64,000 bases of DNA, taken from Ecdyonurus torrentis. Lineage: Eukaryota; Arthropoda; Insecta; Ephemeroptera; Heptageniidae. The notes beneath the pieces were generated by a model that did no database searches, was not told the origin of the DNA, and saw only the letters and a list, made by a program, of their open reading frames with translations. Position 1 is the stretch's first letter, and the number at the start of each line of letters is the position of its first letter. Below are positions 61,997-64,000 of the stretch, in pieces. Location of the stretch: positions 55,231,260 to 55,295,259 of the forward strand of contig OX439128.1 in assembly GCA_949318235.1 (NCBI GenBank), written 5' to 3'. The position numbers were made by a program, and so were the translations under genes.

Positions 61997-62480
61997 ATAT
62001 TATAATTAGCGACCGTCTAGTTGGCGAGATATCATTCTCTCAACATAAATTAAAACTTTGTTAGTATTGTGTGACTGAGATTTGCAAGTGGTATATTGTG
62101 TACTTAATGTAAGCTTGCATGTTATTTCCTGAGCAATATAATGACGTCACAGCATTCTAATTAGTTAATTAATTAGTTGAAAGTTAATTACAATTAAGTT
62201 AATAATTAAGTGACTATATAAGCCGTCAATTCTGACAGCGATTTTCATATATAAAAATTGTTCATAAGTCCACATATGGACTGCAGTCCATATTTTTTTT
62301 GTCACTTTTGGACTTCAGGACTCACACCTGAAGTTGTTTTTCACATAAATATTCACGTTTAATGTTTAGCAAAATAACTTTGCTGTATTGTAAGTCTCGG
62401 AGTACTGCAAGTTTTAATTGACTCTCATTGGTTGCTTTAAGTAATTTGGAGTCCATTGGACTCTTAGTTGTAAATCTTGT
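61997..62480. other. gene-free lead-in to the satellite
   Basis: No gene. The words tggactc / gagtcca already recur from 62,280 (gtccacatatggactgcagtcc), a degenerate edge of the 54-bp array. Confidence 0.5.
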
Positions 62481-62494
62481 CCAGGAGTGGCTTT

Positions 62495-63545
62495 AACTAG
62501 AAGTGGACTCTTGCAGTCACAGTCATGGACTCTGACTGCTTACGTCAACTTTAGAAGTGGACTCTTGCTGTCATAGTCATGGACTCTGACTGTTTATGTC
62601 AACTTCAGAAGTGGACTCTTGCTGTCATAGTCATGGACTCTGACTGCTTAAGTCAACTTTAGAAGTGGACTCTTGCTGTCATAGTCATGGACTCTGACTG
62701 CTTACGTCAACTTTAGAAGTGGACTCTTGCTGTCATAGTCATGGACTCTGACTGTTTATGTCAACTTCAGAAGTGGACTCTTGCTGTCATAGTCATGGAC
62801 TCTGACTGCTTAAGTCAACTTCAGAAGTGGACTCTTGCTGTCATAGTCATGGACTCTGACTGCTTACGTCAACTTTAAAAGTGGACTCTTGCTGTCATAG
62901 TCATGGACTCTGACTGCTTAGGTCAACTTTAGAAGTGGACTCTTGCTGTCATAGTCATGGACTCTGAATGCTTACGTCAACTTTAAAAGTGGACTCTTGC
63001 TGTCATAGTCATGGACTCTGACTTCTTACGTCAACTTTAGAAGTGGACTCTTGCTGTCATAGTCATGGACTCTAACTGCTTAGGTCAACTTTAGAAGTGG
63101 ACTCTTGCTGTCATAGTCATGGACTCTAACTGCTTAAGTCAACTTCAGAAGTGGACTCTTGCTGTCATAGTCATGGACTCTGACTGCTTAAGTCAACTTT
63201 AGAAGTGGACTCTTGCTGTCATGGTCATGGACTTTTACTGCTTAAGTCAACTTTAGAAGTGGACTCTTGCTGTCATAATCATGGACTCTGACTGCTTAAG
63301 TCAACTTTAGAAGTGGACTCTTGCTGTCATAGTTATGGACTCTGACTGCTTACGTCAACTTTAGAAGTGGACTCTTGCTGTCATAATCATGGACTCTGAC
63401 TGCTTAAGTTAACTTCAGAAGTGGACTCTTGCTGTCATAATCATGGACTCTGACTGCTTATGTCAACTTTAGAAGTGGACTCTTGCTGTCATAGTCATGG
63501 ACTCTGACTGCTTACATCAACTTTAGAAGTGGACTCTTGTTATGA
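62495..63545. repeat. 54-bp tandem satellite, about 20 copies
   Basis: The word gtggactcttgctgtcatag recurs every 54 bp from about 62,503 to 63,529, followed by gtcatggactctgactgct and a variable ta(c/a/t)gtcaactt(t/c)ag. All six frames contain a stop in most units, so it is non-coding. Three diverged units extend to 63,655. Confidence 0.95.
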
Positions 63546-63911
63546 TGAACTCTGACTGCGTATGTCAACTCCAGCAGTGGACTCTTGCTATGATGGACTC
63601 ACACATTACATGGACTCCATCTGCTCGGTCAACTCCAGCAATGGACTCTCACTGACAGGCTGCATGGGTGCAGTAGAAAGACTCAGTCCAAGTGGCTGCC
63701 AGGACAAACTTCCAGGCACGTACGGCGCAGAGAGCTGAAACATTCGCGCACTCAGCGCTGCGAAATATCGGGTTTGGGTAAAAAGCAACATTCAACTACC
63801 TCAATCACAAAGCGGCTATTGTACTGCTCAGGGGGTTTATCACAAGGTGGCTATTGTACTTTAGTATCTATTTCTATTACATACAATAGCAGACATGCAA
63901 ATTTGTGTTGA

Positions 63912-64000
63912 GTGATAAACTGACAGCTCAACAATACTAACAAAGTGCTAGCAGACGACTTTGTGTTCCTGTCTACATTTAACATGCTTTCTTATGGGAC
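63912..64000. repeat. third copy of the palindrome arm (continues past window)
   Basis: gagtgataaactgacagctc to catgctttcttatggg matches 60,208-60,290 directly. Confidence 0.9.

Noticed and set aside
62495..63545. 54-bp (18-codon) satellite as a repeat protein exon
   Set aside because: Every frame on both strands has a stop in nearly each unit.

Overview
This is a gene-poor, AT-rich, intron- and transposon-laden stretch of a eukaryotic nuclear genome, almost certainly an invertebrate animal. The signs are GTAAGT / TTTCAG spliced exons, a secreted low-complexity protein family, non-LTR, mariner-like and hAT-like remnants, many MITEs and foldback elements, and long microsatellites. The species cannot be named from the sequence; a mollusc or other marine or freshwater invertebrate is only a guess. 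There is one assembly gap of 200 N at 41,017-41,216. No tRNA, rRNA or CRISPR was recognised.

The main content is a tandem gene family on the minus strand that single-frame ORF inspection mostly misses, because the exons are short or joined in phase 1. The common structure is five coding exons. Exon 1 is a signal peptide of 18 codons, ending in phase 0. Exon 2 is 52 bp, phase 0 to 1, and encodes an acidic segment of the type VYNVPLKLDDNDYDFEK. Exon 3 is exactly 186 bp in all three copies, phase 1 to 1, with a CX4C motif and a basic RxIR site. Exon 4 is Thr-rich followed by a long Pro-Gln or Gln array, phase 1 to 1. Exon 5 is Gly/Met/Pro-rich with TTTRK motifs and ends GGGPDFHRGY-stop. Copy 1 (exons between 7,416 and 23,515) sums to 2,547 nt, or 848 aa. 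Copy 2 (24,860-34,484) sums to 1,992 nt, or 663 aa. Both totals are exact multiples of three. Copy 3 (43,432-55,756) has exons 1-3 and a diverged CAA-repeat exon 4, but no exon 5 was found. An orphan exon 5 with one in-frame stop lies at 2,693-3,573, and a badly decayed exon 5 on the opposite strand at about 5,492-5,910.

Layout: 1-2.6 kb repeats; 2.7-3.6 kb orphan exon 5; 5.5-5.9 kb inverted decayed exon 5; 7.4-23.8 kb copy 1, whose intron 3 carries about 8 kb of extra DNA (a foldback MITE plus a 6.5-kb inverted-repeat transposon with a broken transposase-like gene); 24.1-34.8 kb copy 2; 34.8-41.9 kb transposon graveyard (inverted-repeat element, mariner-like remnant, interrupted reverse transcriptase, MITEs, gap); 42.1-56.2 kb copy 3 with MITEs, minisatellites and its promoter; 56.2-64 kb nested MITEs, microsatellites, two ACGTAAT-rich minisatellites, a long palindrome and a 54-bp satellite.

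The family members look like secreted, largely disordered structural or matrix proteins (inference from composition and signal peptide; no homologue recognised). The first three exons and the upstream regions are conserved, while the repeat exons have expanded independently in each copy.
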